From: Bin87 sp963692995
GTDB lineage: Bacteria > Chloroflexota > Dehalococcoidia > Lucifugimonadales > UBA3495
Assembly (NCBI GenBank): GCA_963692995.1
Contig: OY843611.1
Span: 1,054,001-1,118,000 of the forward strand
Direction of reading: 5' to 3'
DNA length: 64,000 nt
The notes under the pieces are model-generated. The model was not told where the DNA came from. It did not search any database and worked only from the letters and a program-made list of their open reading frames with translations. The translations under genes were made by a program, and so were the position numbers. Below are positions 1 through 8,629 of the stretch, piece after piece; the first letter of the stretch is position 1, and the number at the start of each line of letters is the position of its first letter.

Positions 1-422
1 GCCGGGTGGGACTCGCGGGAGTGAAAGATGACGGGCAGACCCAGGCTTTTGGCGAGATGGATGTGCTGGCGAAACACCTGATCCTGCACCTCGTGGTCGG
101 GCGAGGTGGGCAGGTAGTCCAACCCCACCTCGGAGATGCAGACGACGCGGGGGTTGTCGCGGGCCAGCGACTCCAGCCGGGCGTATAAGGCGTCGTCCAC
201 CGGGTGGTCGGCTTGCATGGGGTGGATGCCAACGCCGGCGTAAAACATGGGATGTTCGTCAGCCAGCGCGATGCACCGCTCGGTGGATTCCATGGTAGTG
301 CCGGCCAGGAGGATGTAGCCCACGCCGGCCTCACGGGAGCGTTCCAGTATGCCGGGTATCTCCTCCGGAACATACTGATCCAGGTGGGTGTGGGCGTCGC
401 AATAGACGGGCGTTGCGGGCAT
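1..422 (-). CDS. TatD family metal-dependent hydrolase, 3' end cut by window edge
   Basis: The start of a TatD-type deoxyribonuclease, a TIM-barrel metal enzyme that acts on DNA 3' ends or damaged DNA in the cytoplasm. The visible 140 residues begin with the metal-binding HTHLD motif near residue 11. Next come an AGVGYILLAGT strand, GVGIHP (a typical TatD motif with a metal-ligand histidine), and SEVGLDY with its conserved glutamate. QVFRQHIHLAK and PVIFHSRES follow just before the edge. The ATG at 422 is preceded by a GGAGG box about eight bases away, which fixes the start. The gene lies downstream of the VOC gene on the same strand with a 74 base gap. The family is clear; the exact substrate is not. 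Confidence 0.9.
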   Translation of the reverse strand, partial: MPATPVYCDAHTHLDQYVPEEIPGILERSREAGVGYILLAGTTMESTERCIALADEHPMFYAGVGIHPMQADHPVDDALYARLESLARDNPRVVCISEVGLDYLPTSPDHEVQDQVFRQHIHLAKSLGLPVIFHSRESHP

Positions 423-496
423 CCGGAGAGCCTCCGTTAGTGCGCCGGGGCGAAGGTTTTCTGCTGGCCCAAGTATAGCATCATCCGCCAGTCGCC

Positions 497-916
497 TTAC
501 TGCTCCATCAAGCCGGAGCCGTCCCGTTGCAGCAGCTCGATACGCACGTCGTCGGGGCCCCGCACAAAGGCGATGCGGACGCCGGGTCGGATGGTGCGTG
601 GCTCCGTGTAGATTTCCGCTCCCTTGCTCCGCAGATCGGCCACCGCGCCGTCAATGTCATCTACGCGGAAACCGAAATGATCCAGGCCCAGGTGCGGGTC
701 GCGCGGGCTGGCGTCGAGATGCTCTTGGGGCGGCACGGTGGCTATGAAAATCGCCAGCCCATTCACGTCCAGGTCAACCCGGGGCGCCCCGTCGCTCTGG
801 ATGAGGCGCAAGACCTTCGCGCCGAACATGGTCTCGAAAAAACCGGCCATACCCTCCGGGTCCCTGGTGCGGACGTGGATATGGTCATAAGTGTAGGTAT
901 AAACCGGCGTGGTCAT
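497..916 (-). CDS. VOC (glyoxalase/bleomycin-resistance fold) family protein
   Basis: About 139 residues, the usual length for a single VOC module pair. The protein opens with YDHIHVRTRDPEGMAGFFE, the standard first beta-alpha unit, and repeats the pattern with LGLDHFGFRVDDIDGAVADL in the second half. The last strand (RIAFVRGPDDVRIELLQ) carries the usual metal-ligand glutamate, and the His in the first unit is the other common ligand. A longer frame opens 24 bases upstream, but an AAGGAGCG box sits seven to eight bases before the ATG at 916, so this start is preferred. It may be a lactoylglutathione lyase-like or dioxygenase-like enzyme; the substrate cannot be told from sequence. It is outside the cobalamin block but on the same strand. 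Confidence 0.85.
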   Translation of the reverse strand: MTTPVYTYTYDHIHVRTRDPEGMAGFFETMFGAKVLRLIQSDGAPRVDLDVNGLAIFIATVPPQEHLDASPRDPHLGLDHFGFRVDDIDGAVADLRSKGAEIYTEPRTIRPGVRIAFVRGPDDVRIELLQRDGSGLMEQ

Positions 917-986
917 AGTCCGTTCGCTCCTTGATAGCATTTGCTCATCAGCGGTGTCATAGCCGGGCCAGTGACAATCACACGTA

Positions 987-1616
987 TCACAATTCCAGCG
1001 TCCGCGCCACGCCGCTGATGTGGGAGGTGTCGTTGTAGAGGTGCATCACAGCGTTGTCGGGGAAGGTGTAGATGACGGTCAGCGAGCAGTTGCGCATGGC
1101 GAACTTCCAGTTGGCTTCCAACGGAAGCTCCAGCAAAGAGACGATGCCGGCCCTCAGGCTGCCGCCGTGGCCGACAATGAGGACGTTTTCGTCCAGGTGA
1201 TCCTGTTTGACCCGCTGCACGATGCCACCGAGTCGGGCGCTGGTTTCCCGGATGGTCTCGCCGTTGGGGGGCGCAAAGTCCAAGTCGTTCACCAGCGACG
1301 GCTCGTACAGCTCGGGATAGGCGGCGCGGTACTCGGCCTCGGTCAGCCCCTCAAACACGCCCTTGTTGTATTCCCGCAACTCCTCGGTGAACGTTATCGG
1401 TAGGTCGCGCTCGCCCAGGGCAAGGCGGGCCGTCTCTGCGGCGCGGGCCAGGTCCGACGAATAGGCCGCGTCGATGCGCGCCGTGGACAGCCGCCGCGCC
1501 AACATCTGCGCCTGCTCCCGTCCCCGCTCCGACAGCGGCACGTCGGTATGCCCCTGGATGCGGCCCTGGGCGTTCCACTCGGTTTCGCCGTGTCGGGTAA
1601 TGTAAATGATGCCCAT
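987..1616 (-). CDS. cobC: Histidine phosphatase, probable alpha-ribazole phosphatase CobC
   Basis: A 209-residue phosphoglycerate-mutase-like phosphatase. The catalytic RHGETEWN motif is at residues 8-15 and the second histidine lies in VGHGGSLRAGI near residue 150. In cobalamin synthesis CobC removes the phosphate from alpha-ribazole-5'-phosphate (or adenosylcobalamin-5'-phosphate) to finish the nucleotide loop. The assignment to CobC rests on position: it is the last gene of the B12 block, 15 bases after cobD and on the same strand. Sequence alone would only support a general histidine phosphatase. Family confidence is very high; the cobC role is inferred from context. Confidence 0.85.
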   Translation of the reverse strand: MGIIYITRHGETEWNAQGRIQGHTDVPLSERGREQAQMLARRLSTARIDAAYSSDLARAAETARLALGERDLPITFTEELREYNKGVFEGLTEAEYRAAYPELYEPSLVNDLDFAPPNGETIRETSARLGGIVQRVKQDHLDENVLIVGHGGSLRAGIVSLLELPLEANWKFAMRNCSLTVIYTFPDNAVMHLYNDTSHISGVARTLEL

Positions 1617-1631
1617 ATCGCTCCCCTGACG

Positions 1632-2783
1632 CTATTCGCGCGCTTCGCTCCATATCTCGGCGATGGCATCGGCCAGCCTGATGCAGTCCGCCGCCGGACG
1701 CAGGCCGATCCGTATGCAATCCGGCAGTCCGAAGGATGCGCAGTCCCGCACAAACAACCCCCGGCGGGCCAGTTGGTCACGCAATCTTCCCGCGTCGCCA
1801 ACTTGGGCCAGCACAAAGTTTGCCTCTGTCGGGTAGCAGCGCAGGCCCGTGGCTTCGAGCCGTTCGACTACACACTCACGGGAAGCCGCCACCGCCTGCC
1901 GCGCCTTCTCCAGGTAGCCACCGGCCTTCAGCGCCACTATTCCCGCGGCTTGCGCCAACCCGTTGACGCTCCAATCCGGTTGCAGCGCGGCCAGGCGTTG
2001 GATCACCGGCCGGGAAGCCACGGCATAGCCCAACCGCAGGGAGGTAAGCGCGTAATCCTTGGTCATGGAGCGCAGCGCCACGACAGAGCCGTGCTGCGCT
2101 GCCAGCGCCACCATGTCCGCCTCAGCGCGACGCTCCGAAAGATTGATGTACGCCTCGTCAACCACCAGCAAGCCGGCTACGCCGGCCATTGCGTCGGCCA
2201 TGGCCTCTAGTTCCGGCCGGCCGAGCAGCACCCCGGTGGGGTTGTTGGGATTGCAAACGAAGGTCAACGCCGGTTTCTCCCGGGCTACGAGTTCGGCTGC
2301 TACGTCTAGGTCCCATGCGAAACCGGCGCAGACCCGATTAGCGACCAGGGTTTGCACTTTCCCTCCGGAAATTCGCACGGCGCCGTCATACTCACCGTAG
2401 GTTGGCGTAAGCAAGAGCGCGGTCTGGGAGCTCGCCCCCGGTCTTTGCTCGATGTAGGCGCGAGTCAACAAGTGGATGATTTCCGTTGAGCCGTTGCCGA
2501 CGATAACGTTTCCATCAGCCACGCCGCTAGCTGAATGATGACCGGCGATCGCCTCGCTAAGGGCCAGGCAATGCGGGTCAGGATAGGCGGTCAGGTCAAT
2601 GGTGGCGATGGCCTCTGCGACGCCCTCCGGCGGCCCCAAAGGGCTTACGCTGGCGGAGAAATCCAGGCAATCCTCCGGGCGCAACCCGAGTGCCCGCAGT
2701 TCCGCTTCCTTGATGCCGCCATGGACAGGGCGGGCCGGGGGGCCTGGGCAGGATGATGCTTGTTCCATTTGATATCCGGTCAT
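1632..2783 (-). CDS. cobD: L-threonine-O-3-phosphate decarboxylase CobD (aminotransferase fold)
   Basis: A PLP enzyme of the histidinol-phosphate aminotransferase fold, 383 residues. It decarboxylates threonine phosphate to (R)-1-amino-2-propanol phosphate, which CbiB attaches to the corrin ring. It opens with the HGG and LDFSASVSPLGPP segment typical of this family (usually HGGN and DFSxNxNP). It has VGNGSTEIIHLL for phosphate binding, NPNNPTG, LLVVDEAY, and the PLP lysine in SMTKDYALTSLRLGYA. It sits between cbiB and cobC in the B12 block. Salmonella naming is used; the same activity is called CobC in Pseudomonas. A histidinol-phosphate aminotransferase is the alternative, made unlikely by the neighbours. 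No strong ribosome site supports the chosen start, and a second ATG lies 15 bases downstream. Confidence 0.9.
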   Translation of the reverse strand: MTGYQMEQASSCPGPPARPVHGGIKEAELRALGLRPEDCLDFSASVSPLGPPEGVAEAIATIDLTAYPDPHCLALSEAIAGHHSASGVADGNVIVGNGSTEIIHLLTRAYIEQRPGASSQTALLLTPTYGEYDGAVRISGGKVQTLVANRVCAGFAWDLDVAAELVAREKPALTFVCNPNNPTGVLLGRPELEAMADAMAGVAGLLVVDEAYINLSERRAEADMVALAAQHGSVVALRSMTKDYALTSLRLGYAVASRPVIQRLAALQPDWSVNGLAQAAGIVALKAGGYLEKARQAVAASRECVVERLEATGLRCYPTEANFVLAQVGDAGRLRDQLARRGLFVRDCASFGLPDCIRIGLRPAADCIRLADAIAEIWSEARE

Positions 2784-2854
2784 GTGCGATCCGGGCGAGA
2801 TCCGGTATAGATCAGAGTCGCCTTTGGACGTCCGTCGCGCGGAAGCATTCTACA

Positions 2855-3847
2855 CTAAAGCCCCCAAGCCCACCGCAGCCAGATGATGCCCACGGCTGCC
2901 GTCGCCGCCAACCCGGTGGTCGCGTAGAGGGCGCGGTTGGCCCGACCAATGTGGTGGACTTGCGGTTCGGGCGCGGGGTCGCCCAGGCGATAGTGTCCAA
3001 CCTTTTCCAGCGTCACGCCCAAGCCACCGGCCATGGCGGCCATGGTCCAGCCGGCGTTGGGCGACTCTGTCCGGTTCCGGTGGGCCAACATGATACGCCA
3101 CGCCCGGCCGCCGGCCATGCCCGGCATCGTTACGGTAGCGAGCCACAGCAATAGCGCAGCCAGCCGAGCGGGAATCAGGTTGACGAGGTCATCCAGCCGG
3201 GCTGATGCCTTGCCCAGGTACTCGTACCGACCGCGATAACCGACCATGCTGTCCAGCGTGTTGATCGCGCGGTAGGCCGCCGCCCCCGGCAGGCCAAACA
3301 GGGCGAAGGCCAGCAACGGGCCGACGATGCTGTCGGTAATGTTTTCGGCCACCGACTCAATGGCGCCGGCGGCCATTTGGCTGCCGGTTAGTTGCGACGT
3401 GTCTCGGCTGACCAATGCCGACATTTCCTGCCGCGCTTGAGACACGTCGTGCGACGCCAGTACGCGCCCGATTCCGGCGGCGACGCCGGACAACATCCGA
3501 ACCGAGAATGTGGCCTTGAGCAGAACCGGCGTCACCAGCACGTAGGCAACCGGGTGCAGCTCCAGAAGCCCAAAGCCGACCGCCCAGGCCGCCGCGCCCC
3601 AGGCCAACGGGATTGATAAAGCCAGCGCAGCCCCGAATGCCAGTTGCGCCGCCGGCGGCGATTGCGGACCGGGCGCGATGCGCTCGGCTAGAGAGACCGT
3701 CTTGCCCATCCAAACCGTAGGATGTAGGCGGTTGGGCGGCTCTCCCAGCGTCAGGTCCAGCAGTAGCGCCAGGAGCAGAGCCAGCGCGTCCACCGGGAGT
3801 GGCAGCCCGTGCAATGTGGCGGCTAGTGCGTCCATCCAACTAACCAC
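2855..3847 (-). CDS. cbiB: Adenosylcobinamide-phosphate synthase CbiB
   Basis: A membrane enzyme of about 330 residues that joins aminopropanol phosphate to adenosylcobyric acid. The family signature LDLTLGEPPNRLHPTVWMG is near residues 30-48. RDTSQLTGSQMAAGAIESVAEN, with its conserved aspartate and ESVAEN block, comes mid-protein. AAYRAINTLDSMVGYRGRYEYLG follows, as in all CbiB proteins. Several hydrophobic helices span the length. The GTG start at 3847 overlaps the end of cobS by 25 bases, suggesting translational coupling; an ATG at 3835 is an alternative. The Pseudomonas name for this protein is CobD. Confidence 0.93.
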   Translation of the reverse strand: MVSWMDALAATLHGLPLPVDALALLLALLLDLTLGEPPNRLHPTVWMGKTVSLAERIAPGPQSPPAAQLAFGAALALSIPLAWGAAAWAVGFGLLELHPVAYVLVTPVLLKATFSVRMLSGVAAGIGRVLASHDVSQARQEMSALVSRDTSQLTGSQMAAGAIESVAENITDSIVGPLLAFALFGLPGAAAYRAINTLDSMVGYRGRYEYLGKASARLDDLVNLIPARLAALLLWLATVTMPGMAGGRAWRIMLAHRNRTESPNAGWTMAAMAGGLGVTLEKVGHYRLGDPAPEPQVHHIGRANRALYATTGLAATAAVGIIWLRWAWGL

Positions 3848-4668
3848 GGAAACCCATACAGCGCGCCGCTCCCCAAACCAACGGTCACCAACGGCGATTC
3901 AGTCAGGGGGATCAGTAGGGTCAGCGAGAACGCTTCAACTATTTCGTTGGCGGCGCCGTAGCAATCCCCGGTTAGTCCGCCACCGAGGCGCCGAGTTGCC
4001 CAAACGCCCACCAATAATGCCAGCCCGGACGACGCCAGCAGTACTATCACGCCGGAAGCCCCCAGCATTAACCAGGCCACCGTCGCCACTGTGGCAAAGG
4101 CCAGCCCGGTGGCGAACCAGGGCTGGTTTCCGGCGAAGAACGCCGTACCGATGCCCTGTTGCCGGCCGTAGGGGAATACTGTGAGCAAAAGCGTCATCGT
4201 CCAGCGCGATATCATCGGAAAGAGCAAGAGCGCGCTCAACCCGGCGCTGCTCCAGAGCAATTGCGAACTTAGAGCGCCGCACTTGACGAGCATCACGCAA
4301 GCCATTCCTGCCACCGCAAAGGAACCCACCCGGGAATCTCGCATTATCGCCAGCCGGCGTTCCACCGTATGCCCGCCCCACATGGCGTCGCAAAAGTCCA
4401 TGAGACCATCTAGGTGAAGGAAACGGTTGAGGACAGCCAGCGTCGTGACCACCAAGGCCGCCGTCAACAGGGACCACGGAGATATGCCGAGCGCGGCCTC
4501 GACCGCCAGCGCCAGCAGCGCCAGGACCAGCCCATAGATCAGCCCGATGCCGGGATACCAGCCCCGAGACCGCGATACTTCGATGTCCGTCGCATTCGCT
4601 ACCCCGACGGGCAGCAGCGTCAGGAAAGACAACGCCACCAGAAACGGGGCATAAACTGCCCTTAACAC
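3823..4668 (-). CDS. cobS: Adenosylcobinamide-GDP ribazoletransferase CobS
   Basis: Cobalamin synthase, an integral membrane enzyme that condenses adenosylcobinamide-GDP with alpha-ribazole. At 281 residues it is of family length (about 250). It carries FLTLLPVG near the N terminus, SRGWYPGIGLIYGL, and the hallmark FLHLDGLMDFCDAMWGG, whose aspartates bind metal, followed by RRLAIMRDSRVGSFAV. Multiple membrane helices are evident. Translation appears to start at GTG 4668, 16 bases after cobT ends; there is no clear ribosome site, so coupling is likely. The C terminus overlaps cbiB. Confidence 0.93.
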   Translation of the reverse strand: MLRAVYAPFLVALSFLTLLPVGVANATDIEVSRSRGWYPGIGLIYGLVLALLALAVEAALGISPWSLLTAALVVTTLAVLNRFLHLDGLMDFCDAMWGGHTVERRLAIMRDSRVGSFAVAGMACVMLVKCGALSSQLLWSSAGLSALLLFPMISRWTMTLLLTVFPYGRQQGIGTAFFAGNQPWFATGLAFATVATVAWLMLGASGVIVLLASSGLALLVGVWATRRLGGGLTGDCYGAANEIVEAFSLTLLIPLTESPLVTVGLGSGALYGFPWLVGWTH

Positions 4669-4683
4669 AGTGGTGGCAAGGGG

Positions 4684-5754
4684 CTAACCGTCGTCGCGGT
4701 CGGACACGCCGGCTGCGGCGAAAGTCGCCATCTCAGCGAGGCACCTGGTTGCCGCCTCCACGATGGGCATGGCCAGGGCGGCGCCGGTTCCCTCGCCCAA
4801 ACGCATCTCCATATCCAATAGCGGCGACAGTCCCATGGCCTGTAAGCCGACGTTATGGCCCGGTTCCACAGAACGGTGCGCCGCGATGTATCGGTGCGCA
4901 ATGTTCGGGCAGAGCCGCCACGCGATCAGCGCCGCCGCACCGCTGATGAACCCGTCCACTACAACGGCGCAGTTACGGGCCGCGGCCCCCAGCATCACCC
5001 CGGCCAGCGCGCCAATCTCGAAGCCGCCTACTTTAGCGAGCACGTCCAGGCCGTCTGCTCCGTTAGGCTGGTTGATCTCCAGCGCGCGGCGGATGGTGGC
5101 GATTTTGCCCGTCAACCCCGCGTCATCAACACCGGTACCCCTTCCCGTGACCATTGCCACCTCCGCCCCGGTGATGGCGGCGGTAATGGCCGCGGACGGC
5201 GTGGTGTTGCCAATGCCCATATCCCCGCCGGCGATGAGATTGGCTCCCGCGTCGGCGCTCTCGTTGGCCGCGTTGATGCCGATTTCCAGGCACCGGATCG
5301 CCTCCTCCCGGCTCATGGCCGGGCCGACGGCGATATTGCCGGTTCCGTAGCCCACCTTGGCGATGGTCAAGCCCGGTTGGGGTTCCAGATCGACGGCCAC
5401 GCCGGCATCGATTACGGTTATCTTCGCCCCGGCGTGGCTAGCCAGCGCGTTGATGGCCGCGCCGCCGGCCAGAAAGTTGAACACCATCTGCGGGGTAACT
5501 TCGGCCGGGTATGCCGACACGCCTTCCGCGGCAACGCCATGGTCGCCGGCCACCACAATTACCGCCTTGCCGCTGATCTGTGGGATAGGCTGCCCCAGGA
5601 TGCCGGCCAACTGTATCGACAGCGATTCCAGCCGCCCCAGGCTGCCGGGCGGTTTGGTAAGGACGCCCTGTCGAGCTTCGGCAGCGGCGACGGCGGCGGC
5701 GTCCAGCGGGCCGATGGCCGCCGTGGTCCGGTCAACCAGCGATGAAATTGCCAT
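4684..5754 (-). CDS. cobT: Nicotinate-nucleotide-dimethylbenzimidazole phosphoribosyltransferase CobT
   Basis: Makes alpha-ribazole-5'-phosphate from dimethylbenzimidazole and nicotinate mononucleotide, supplying the lower ligand of B12. Its 356 residues match the family. Visible signatures are LTKPPGSLGRLESL near the N terminus, VVAGDHGVAAEGVSAYP, MGIGNTTPSAAI, and the C-terminal LGEGTGAALAMPIVEAA, whose glutamate is the catalytic base in known CobT enzymes. AAGGG six bases before the ATG supports the start. It is the third recognised cob gene of the riboswitch-controlled run and lies 42 bases after cobO. Confidence 0.95.
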   Translation of the reverse strand: MAISSLVDRTTAAIGPLDAAAVAAAEARQGVLTKPPGSLGRLESLSIQLAGILGQPIPQISGKAVIVVAGDHGVAAEGVSAYPAEVTPQMVFNFLAGGAAINALASHAGAKITVIDAGVAVDLEPQPGLTIAKVGYGTGNIAVGPAMSREEAIRCLEIGINAANESADAGANLIAGGDMGIGNTTPSAAITAAITGAEVAMVTGRGTGVDDAGLTGKIATIRRALEINQPNGADGLDVLAKVGGFEIGALAGVMLGAAARNCAVVVDGFISGAAALIAWRLCPNIAHRYIAAHRSVEPGHNVGLQAMGLSPLLDMEMRLGEGTGAALAMPIVEAATRCLAEMATFAAAGVSDRDDG

Positions 5755-5796
5755 AATGACCCTTTGCGTTTCTGCGTCTTTGCGTAAATCCCCGTG

Positions 5797-6366
5797 TCAG
5801 AACTCAATGCCCGGCTGGGCCTTGATACCGGCGTCATATGGATGCTTGACCACGTTCATCTCGGTCACCAGGTCGGCATATTCCACCAACGCTTCGGGGG
5901 CGTGGCGACCGGTGATGATGATGTGCTGCATTTCCGGCCGGGCCTGCAAGGCGTCAATGACATCCTCCACCGGCAGCCAGCCGTAGTGCATGGGATAGGT
6001 GAACTCGTCCAGGATGACCAGATCGTACTCGCCGCCGGCGATGACCTCTTTCGCGTCTTCCCACAGGGCGCGTGCCAGGTCGGCGCTGGCATCCAGGTCC
6101 TGCGAGCGCCAGGTGAAGCCGTCGCCCATGGCGCGGACGGTGATGCCCATCTTCTGGGCGGCCCGCTGCTCCCCAAAGTTGGCGGTGGTGTGCTTGATGA
6201 ACTGGAGCATGACCACTTTCAGGTCCCGGCCCCAGGCCCGCATCAAGACGCCCATGGCGGCGGTGGTCTTGCCCTTTCCGTTGCCGGTGTTCACGATCAC
6301 TAACCCTTTGTTGATGCGTGGGCCCCGCACCGACTGGGGCCCGTGCCGACCTTCCTGCGTAGTCAT
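5797..6366 (-). CDS. cobO: Corrinoid adenosyltransferase CobO/BtuR
   Basis: Transfers the adenosyl group of ATP to the cobalt of reduced corrinoids. The 189-residue protein has the family's P-loop, VNTGNGKGKTTAAMG, near residues 26-40. It also has a basic start with INKGLVIV, EYDLVILDEFTYPMHYGWL (the acidic metal-binding segment), and IIITGRHAPEALVEYADLVTEM near the end. All are typical of the CobA/CobO/BtuR family rather than the PduO or EutT types. A GAGGAG ribosome site lies upstream of ATG 6366. It sits between cobB and cobT in the block. Confidence 0.95.
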   Translation of the reverse strand: MTTQEGRHGPQSVRGPRINKGLVIVNTGNGKGKTTAAMGVLMRAWGRDLKVVMLQFIKHTTANFGEQRAAQKMGITVRAMGDGFTWRSQDLDASADLARALWEDAKEVIAGGEYDLVILDEFTYPMHYGWLPVEDVIDALQARPEMQHIIITGRHAPEALVEYADLVTEMNVVKHPYDAGIKAQPGIEF

Positions 6367-6473
6367 CGTCTTTTGCTCCTCTCCGAGTTTTATTCCCGCT
6401 GCCGAGTTGAATAGTTCAATACTCCGTGGGTCGGCGCCATTCCGGACTGCCCGACGCCCCGTCCCGGTCGTCT

Positions 6474-7844
6474 TTACGAGTTTTCAACCGCGCAGATATC
6501 CACGAACCGTTTCGCCAGGCCCGGCCGGCTGCCCAGATGTACGTGAATATAAGACGCCCACACGCTTCCGGAGCGGAAACCCTCGGGTCGCCCATCCTGA
6601 TTGACCACCTGGTAGGCAGCGCTGCCGGCGTCGGGCGGTTCCTGGAGTACCGACCAATGGAACTCATGGCCACGCACTTGTTGGCCGGCGGTGAGGAGTG
6701 GCCCGTCGCCGCAGGCTGCCACTTCCCGGTAGCCCAGGTGCAGCCGCCGGCCTTCCATTGACGAAACCACCGGAATAACGCCCACCATGGGGTATTGTTT
6801 CCCATCCAGATCAGACAGGCTTCGGCCCAGGTACATCAGGCCGCCGCACTCGGCGTACATGGGGATGTTCCTAGCGACTGCGGCCCGCATTGAAGCCAAC
6901 ATCCCGGCGTTTTCCGATAGCTCCGACGCGAACAACTCCGGGAAACCGCCTCCCAGATAAACTCCGCCGACGCCCTCCGGCAACGCCGCGTCGTTCAGTG
7001 GCGAAAAGGGAACGATCTCCGCGCCCCAAGCCGCCAGCAATTCCAGCGAGTCCTGATAGTAAAATGAGAAGGCGCGATCCTGGGCGACGGCGATAGCCGC
7101 CCGGGTCGGTTGCGGCTTGGCGGGAAAAACTTGCCCTCGCGTTCGCGCCGGGCGACCGGCGGTCGCGGCAATGCGGATGATGGCATCCAGGTCGATGGTC
7201 TGCTCAATCTGCGCGTTGAGGGCTTCGTACCATTCGTTGACCACCGTGCCCTCGACAGTGGGGATGAGACCCAAGTGTCGTTCCGGTTGCACCAGGTCAT
7301 CCCGACGCGGCAGCCATCCGACTACGGGCAGGCCCGTAGTGGCCTCCACTTGCGGCTGGCAAAACTCCAGGTGTCGCTCGCTGCCCACGCCGTTGAGGAT
7401 GACGCCGGCGATGCGGAGGTTGGGATCAAACTGCTGGTAGCCTAATACTTCGGCGGCGACGCTGCGCGCTACCTTGCCGGCGTCGGCGATCAGGACTACC
7501 GGCGCGTCCAGCAGCTTCGCCAATTCCGCGGTGGAACCATCCTCGGCCAGTGCGGAATGGCCGTCAAATACGCCCATGACGCCTTCCACCACGGCGATGT
7601 CCGCGACGCCGCCAGCCCGATGAAATAACTCAGCAACCACCGGGTGGGGCAGCAGCCAAGTGTCGAGGTTGCGGGACGGCACTCCACACGCGACGCGATG
7701 ATAGGTCGGGTCAATGTAATCGGGGCCGGCCTTGAAGGGCTGCACGCGCATACCCCGTCGGGCCAGCGCGCCCATTATTCCGCTGGCGATGGTGGTTTTC
7801 CCAACGCCGGAACGGACGCCGGCAATTACAATAGCGGAGGTCAT
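6474..7844 (-). CDS. cobB: Cobyrinate a,c-diamide synthase CobB/CbiA
   Basis: An ATP- and glutamine-dependent amidase that converts (hydrogeno)cobyrinate to the a,c-diamide. The N-terminal dethiobiotin-synthetase-like domain has the P-loop GVRSGVGKTTIASGIM at about residues 9-24, followed by FKAGPDYIDPTYH. The C-terminal class I glutamine amidotransferase domain has the nucleophile cysteine in MYAECGGLMYLG, and GGGFPELFA ahead of it. Total length of 456 residues is standard. Cobyric acid synthase (CobQ), which shares this layout, is less likely because CbiA-type proteins carry exactly this KAGPDYIDP motif. It is the second gene after the riboswitch, 46 bases from the preceding unknown gene. 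Confidence 0.93.
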   Translation of the reverse strand: MTSAIVIAGVRSGVGKTTIASGIMGALARRGMRVQPFKAGPDYIDPTYHRVACGVPSRNLDTWLLPHPVVAELFHRAGGVADIAVVEGVMGVFDGHSALAEDGSTAELAKLLDAPVVLIADAGKVARSVAAEVLGYQQFDPNLRIAGVILNGVGSERHLEFCQPQVEATTGLPVVGWLPRRDDLVQPERHLGLIPTVEGTVVNEWYEALNAQIEQTIDLDAIIRIAATAGRPARTRGQVFPAKPQPTRAAIAVAQDRAFSFYYQDSLELLAAWGAEIVPFSPLNDAALPEGVGGVYLGGGFPELFASELSENAGMLASMRAAVARNIPMYAECGGLMYLGRSLSDLDGKQYPMVGVIPVVSSMEGRRLHLGYREVAACGDGPLLTAGQQVRGHEFHWSVLQEPPDAGSAAYQVVNQDGRPEGFRSGSVWASYIHVHLGSRPGLAKRFVDICAVENS

Positions 7845-7890
7845 ATTGGGTTATGTCCTAAGCGGAGTACGATGGAGAACGGATATCCGC

Positions 7891-8340
7891 TTACGGATGT
7901 TCCCCCGCTGGCCCGTATGGGTCAATCGGCAGCGCGATTTTCCCCGGATATTTCTCCAGCAACGACATGAAGAAGTTGTGGCGCGGCGGGTTGGTGGCGT
8001 CGTCGTCCGACTTGCGAAGATAGACGCGCATCGCCGGATTGCCGTCGCCGTCGCGCATCCACAGCTGATAAGACGGGAGACCCTGATCGTTGGTGGTGTG
8101 GATGAACTCCGCCTCGCGGATTTTCGACATATCCAGGTGCATATGCGTTCCCCCGGGCGCCATTAGCGTGACGATACGACCGTCGGGCGTGAACCGCAGA
8201 TCATAGAAATCCATATAAACCTCGGCTGACGCCGCGGCGCTCTCGAGCATTACCACCACTTCGTTGAACCCGATGCCGTCCCTGCCGTCCCGGCAATTCT
8301 CCAGGATCGTGCGGAGCATAACGTCCGTCGCTTCAGCCAT
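7891..8340 (-). CDS. Unknown protein, first gene behind the B12 riboswitch
   Basis: A 149-residue soluble protein that I do not recognise. It begins MAEATDVMLRTILENCRDG and continues with alternating strands: VYMDFYDLRFTPDGRIVTLM, then LPSYQLWMRDGDGNPAMRVYL, and ends in LEKYPGKIALPIDPYG. There is no signal peptide, membrane helix or cysteine cluster; a few histidines are present (GGTHMHLDM, FIHTTN). The ATG at 8340 has AGAGGTG seven bases upstream, better placed than the GTG nine bases earlier. Its place as the first translated gene behind the cobalamin riboswitch, 46 bases before cobB, makes a role in B12 or cobalt handling likely. That is an inference from position only. Confidence 0.75.
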   Translation of the reverse strand: MAEATDVMLRTILENCRDGRDGIGFNEVVVMLESAAASAEVYMDFYDLRFTPDGRIVTLMAPGGTHMHLDMSKIREAEFIHTTNDQGLPSYQLWMRDGDGNPAMRVYLRKSDDDATNPPRHNFFMSLLEKYPGKIALPIDPYGPAGEHP

Positions 8341-8511
8341 GCCTTTCACCTCTCGGGGAGCGTTAGAGTCCTGCCATCGACTACGATGAGCGGATCAGAT
8401 TATGAACCGACGTTGGCGGCAGGGCAAATTATCGAATGCGTGCCCCGGCAGGCCGGAGGAGGAGGATGCCGGCCCGCCGGAGCAGCGCAGGATGTAATGT
8501 CAAAGAGGGAG

Positions 8512-8548
8512 TAAAATAAAAGCCCGACTACACTTTTGCAGTCGGGCG
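8512..8548 (-). terminator. Intrinsic terminator of the B12 riboswitch expression platform
   Basis: On the minus strand GCCCGACT and AGTCGGGC form a perfect 8 bp stem around a 10 base loop, followed directly by a TTTTATTTT tract. It lies between the riboswitch (ending near 8630) and the first gene (8340), the expected place for a B12-triggered attenuator. There is no run of T on the other strand, so it works only toward the cob genes. Confidence 0.85.
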
Positions 8549-8629
8549 AAATAGCCTCGATAAGTTGGGGGAATTCGGGTTTATACCCGAGAGTCTGCCC
8601 ACTCGTTCCGCGAAGTGCAGCTAGAAAAC

